A DNA stretch of 64,000 bases, taken from Pirellula sp. GTDB taxonomy: Bacteria > Planctomycetota > Planctomycetia > Pirellulales > PNKZ01. The position numbers and the translations under genes were made by a program. Below are positions 62,161 through 64,000 of the stretch, piece after piece. Position 1 is the stretch's first letter. Each line of letters starts with the position of its first letter. The DNA is taken from NCBI GenBank assembly GCA_013822735.1, contig PNKZ01000018.1:62001-126000 (forward strand). Reading direction: 5' to 3'. The notes under the pieces were generated by a model, which had not been told where the DNA came from, did no database searches, and saw only the letters and a program-made list of their open reading frames with translations.

Positions 62161-64000
62161 ATGGGTTTGTCTTCCGTTTTCAATACGGCCGTCACCGGTT
62201 TGCAAGCCAGTGAAACGACGATCGACGTCGCGGGTAACAACGTCGCCAACTCCAACACGATCGGCTTCAAGAAGTCGGAAGCGTTGTTCACGACGCAATT
62301 CTTGCAGACGCTCAGTTTGGGCTCCGGCCCGACCTCGGGCGGCACCGGCGGTACGAACCCTCGGCAAATCGGTCTCGGCGTGCAAGTCGGCGCTATTCGC
62401 ACCGAATTTTCGCAAGGCACGATTGCGATCAGCGCAAATCCTTCCGATCTTGCGTTGCAGGGAGACGGCTTCTTCGTGGTGCGAGCCGCGTCGGGCGAGC
62501 AACTTTACACGCGCAACGGCAAGTTCGAACTCAACTCGTCCAGCGAACTCGTCACGTCGAACGGCGAGCGACTCCTCGGCTTCGGCGTCGACGATAACTT
62601 CCAGATTCAATCCACGACGCTGACCGCGCTTACGATTCCGCTCGGCTCGGCCGCCGTCGCCAAGGCGACGGAAAACGTATTTCTCGAAGGAACGCTGACG
62701 CCGACGGGGGATATCGCGGATACTCCGGAAATTATTCAATCGCGGCGCTTTAGCGACGGCTCGAAGGGAGTTCCCACGGACCTTCCCGCCAACTCCTTGA
62801 CCACCGTGAACGCGCCGACCACGACGTCGATTAATGTTGCCACCGGCACGACGGGAAGCGGTGCGGTGCCGACCGGTACTTATCGTTATAAGATGGTTTA
62901 TGTCACTCCTGACGGCCAGGAAAGCCCGGCGACGACGGAGTTCGGGCCGTTCTCGATCACGAATCCCGCCTCCGATACCGTCCAGTTTACGGGCATTCCG
63001 GCTACTCCTCCGGACTTCTCGGCGACGCGCATCTATCGTGCCTCGGGCACCGGACCGACCTTTGACTATAAGTACATTGCCGACGTACCGACCGGCACGT
63101 CGACCTACAATGATATCTCGATTGATCCGCCTGCGGCTCCTCCTTCCGGAACGCCTGCGTCGCTCACCGAGAGCACGCTGGCCATCGGCAGCTACAGCTA
63201 CTACGTATCGTGGTACAACTCCGTTTCCGGATTAGAAAGCCGTCCGACGTCGATCGTCGGTCCTCAGGCGGTCTCCGTGGCGGGGCAGCGCATCGAGCTC
63301 AAGAATATTCCTCAGCCGCCGGGCGGAGTGCCGCCGGAATACGATTCGGTGCGGATCTATCGCAGCTTGTCCGACACCGCGAGCCAGCCGACCGAACAGT
63401 ATCGCATTGCGACGCTCGCGGCAGGCACGGCCAGCGACACCTTTGTCGATGGAGCCAGCGACACGTCGATCGAAATCCCCGCCAACAAAATCAATCTCGA
63501 CGGCCCGCCGATCTCGCTCGGCATGAAGTTGGAGAACCTCGTTTATCGCGACGGTTCGAACTACGTGCAGGCCTTCCCGTCCGACGGCACTTTCACGTTC
63601 ACAGGTCGCAAGGGAGATCGGGCGCTCACGAGCCAATCGCTCACCGTCGACGCCAATACGACCGTGCAGAATATGATCGACTTCCAAGAGGAGTCGATGG
63701 GCATTCAAGCGATCGACGGCAACGAAGGGGGCAGTATCACCGCCGACAGCAAGATCCAGTTCGTCGGCAATAGGGGAACCGACAACAAGCTGGAAATTCG
63801 CCTCTCGGGCATGCAATTCAAACCGACCAACTCCGCGGCCACGTCGCAGGTGAATATGCAGTACACCTCGACGCAGCAAGCGAAAGGCCAAAGCGCCGTA
63901 TCCGACTTCGTCGTCTACGATTCGTTAGGCATGCCGCTTTCGGTCCGCGTGACGGCCGTACTCGAATCGCGCAGCGGCACGGAAACCGTCTATCGCTGGT
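62161..64000 (+). CDS. flgE: Flagellar hook protein FlgE, 3'-truncated by the window, with two inserted tandem domains
   Basis: At least 613 residues; the frame is open to the window edge, so the gene is partial. The N-terminal D0 part is canonical: SSVFNTAVTGLQASETTIDV, AGNNVANSNTIGFKKSEALF and LALQGDGFFVVRAASGEQLY. Residues about 237-320 and 341-432 are two copies of a beta-rich module. Both begin G-x-Y-x-Y...Y...G-x-E-S-x-P-T, share S/T-x-R-I-Y-R and end with a G-T-x-x-(Y/F)-x-D type strand; they look like FN3/Ig-like domains inserted in the outer part of the hook. After them the sequence returns to hook features (LTSQSLTVDANTTVQNMIDF, SDFVVYDSLGMPLSVRVTAV). FlgE polymerises into the flexible hook. 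Confidence 0.93.
   Translation, partial: MGLSSVFNTAVTGLQASETTIDVAGNNVANSNTIGFKKSEALFTTQFLQTLSLGSGPTSGGTGGTNPRQIGLGVQVGAIRTEFSQGTIAISANPSDLALQGDGFFVVRAASGEQLYTRNGKFELNSSSELVTSNGERLLGFGVDDNFQIQSTTLTALTIPLGSAAVAKATENVFLEGTLTPTGDIADTPEIIQSRRFSDGSKGVPTDLPANSLTTVNAPTTTSINVATGTTGSGAVPTGTYRYKMVYVTPDGQESPATTEFGPFSITNPASDTVQFTGIPATPPDFSATRIYRASGTGPTFDYKYIADVPTGTSTYNDISIDPPAAPPSGTPASLTESTLAIGSYSYYVSWYNSVSGLESRPTSIVGPQAVSVAGQRIELKNIPQPPGGVPPEYDSVRIYRSLSDTASQPTEQYRIATLAAGTASDTFVDGASDTSIEIPANKINLDGPPISLGMKLENLVYRDGSNYVQAFPSDGTFTFTGRKGDRALTSQSLTVDANTTVQNMIDFQEESMGIQAIDGNEGGSITADSKIQFVGNRGTDNKLEIRLSGMQFKPTNSAATSQVNMQYTSTQQAKGQSAVSDFVVYDSLGMPLSVRVTAVLESRSGTETVYRW

Overview
The window is high-GC bacterial DNA, almost certainly from a planctomycete and plausibly a motile, budding Pirellulales-like lineage. 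The clearest markers are the adjacent pair of a haem-binding PSCyt1/DUF1549/DUF1553 protein and a Tat-exported DUF1501 protein. A ThuA-like protein, a TIGR03790-type protein, a sulfatase-like protein, very large secreted proteins with proline-rich linkers, and many small palindromic intergenic repeats point the same way. I could not run a taxonomic search, so this rests on gene content. I see no rRNA, tRNA or CRISPR array.

Layout. 0.3-9.8 kb: a membrane-anchored TPR protein, a secreted multi-domain protein (YCF48-type propeller, PIG-L-like, TPR, CBM9-like), an RNase HII-like protein, a HAD phosphatase, an unknown acidic protein and a ThuA-like protein. 9.9-15.7 kb: an IclR-type regulator behind a promoter covered by two 14-bp palindromes, followed by the PSCyt1/DUF1553 and DUF1501 genes. 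16-23 kb: housekeeping genes (TrmH-type methyltransferase, cyclophilin, FAH-family enzyme, RluD-type pseudouridine synthase, TPR protein, UvrD/PcrA helicase). 23-30 kb: a PhnB-like protein, a nested inverted repeat, a hicBA toxin-antitoxin pair whose toxin gene is only 180 bp, and an overlapping SbcD-like/YhaN-like nuclease-ATPase pair, then sixA. 30-36 kb: sufU-sufS, a TIGR03790 protein, tadA, and a DUF559 endonuclease gene embedded in palindromic repeats. 36-49 kb: a 1359-residue secreted glycoside-hydrolase-like protein, a sulfatase-like protein without the formylglycine motif, a Kef-type antiporter, malate dehydrogenase, an esterase and a TPR protein.

49.3-64 kb is one flagellar block read on the + strand: flgN, a cytosolic FlrB-like kinase overlapping a FlrC-like sigma-54 activator, a near-consensus sigma-54 promoter, then flgB-flgC-fliE-fliF-fliG-fliH-fliI-fliJ-motE-like-fliK-flgD-flgE. 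flgE runs off the right end. The layout suggests that the two-component pair switches on the promoter immediately downstream of it. The operon then builds the rod, MS ring, switch, export ATPase complex, hook-length ruler and hook.

Several families of inverted repeats sit between the genes. Three 22-bp hairpins lie directly after stop codons. Three AT-rich elements have 29-bp arms. Two GGCTAAA-ended palindromes and one 308-bp inverted repeat lie between convergent genes. A GC-rich hairpin family brackets, and partly encodes, the DUF559 nuclease. The most novel-looking items are that nuclease/repeat unit, the hook protein with two inserted tandem domains, and the RNase HII-like paralogue.
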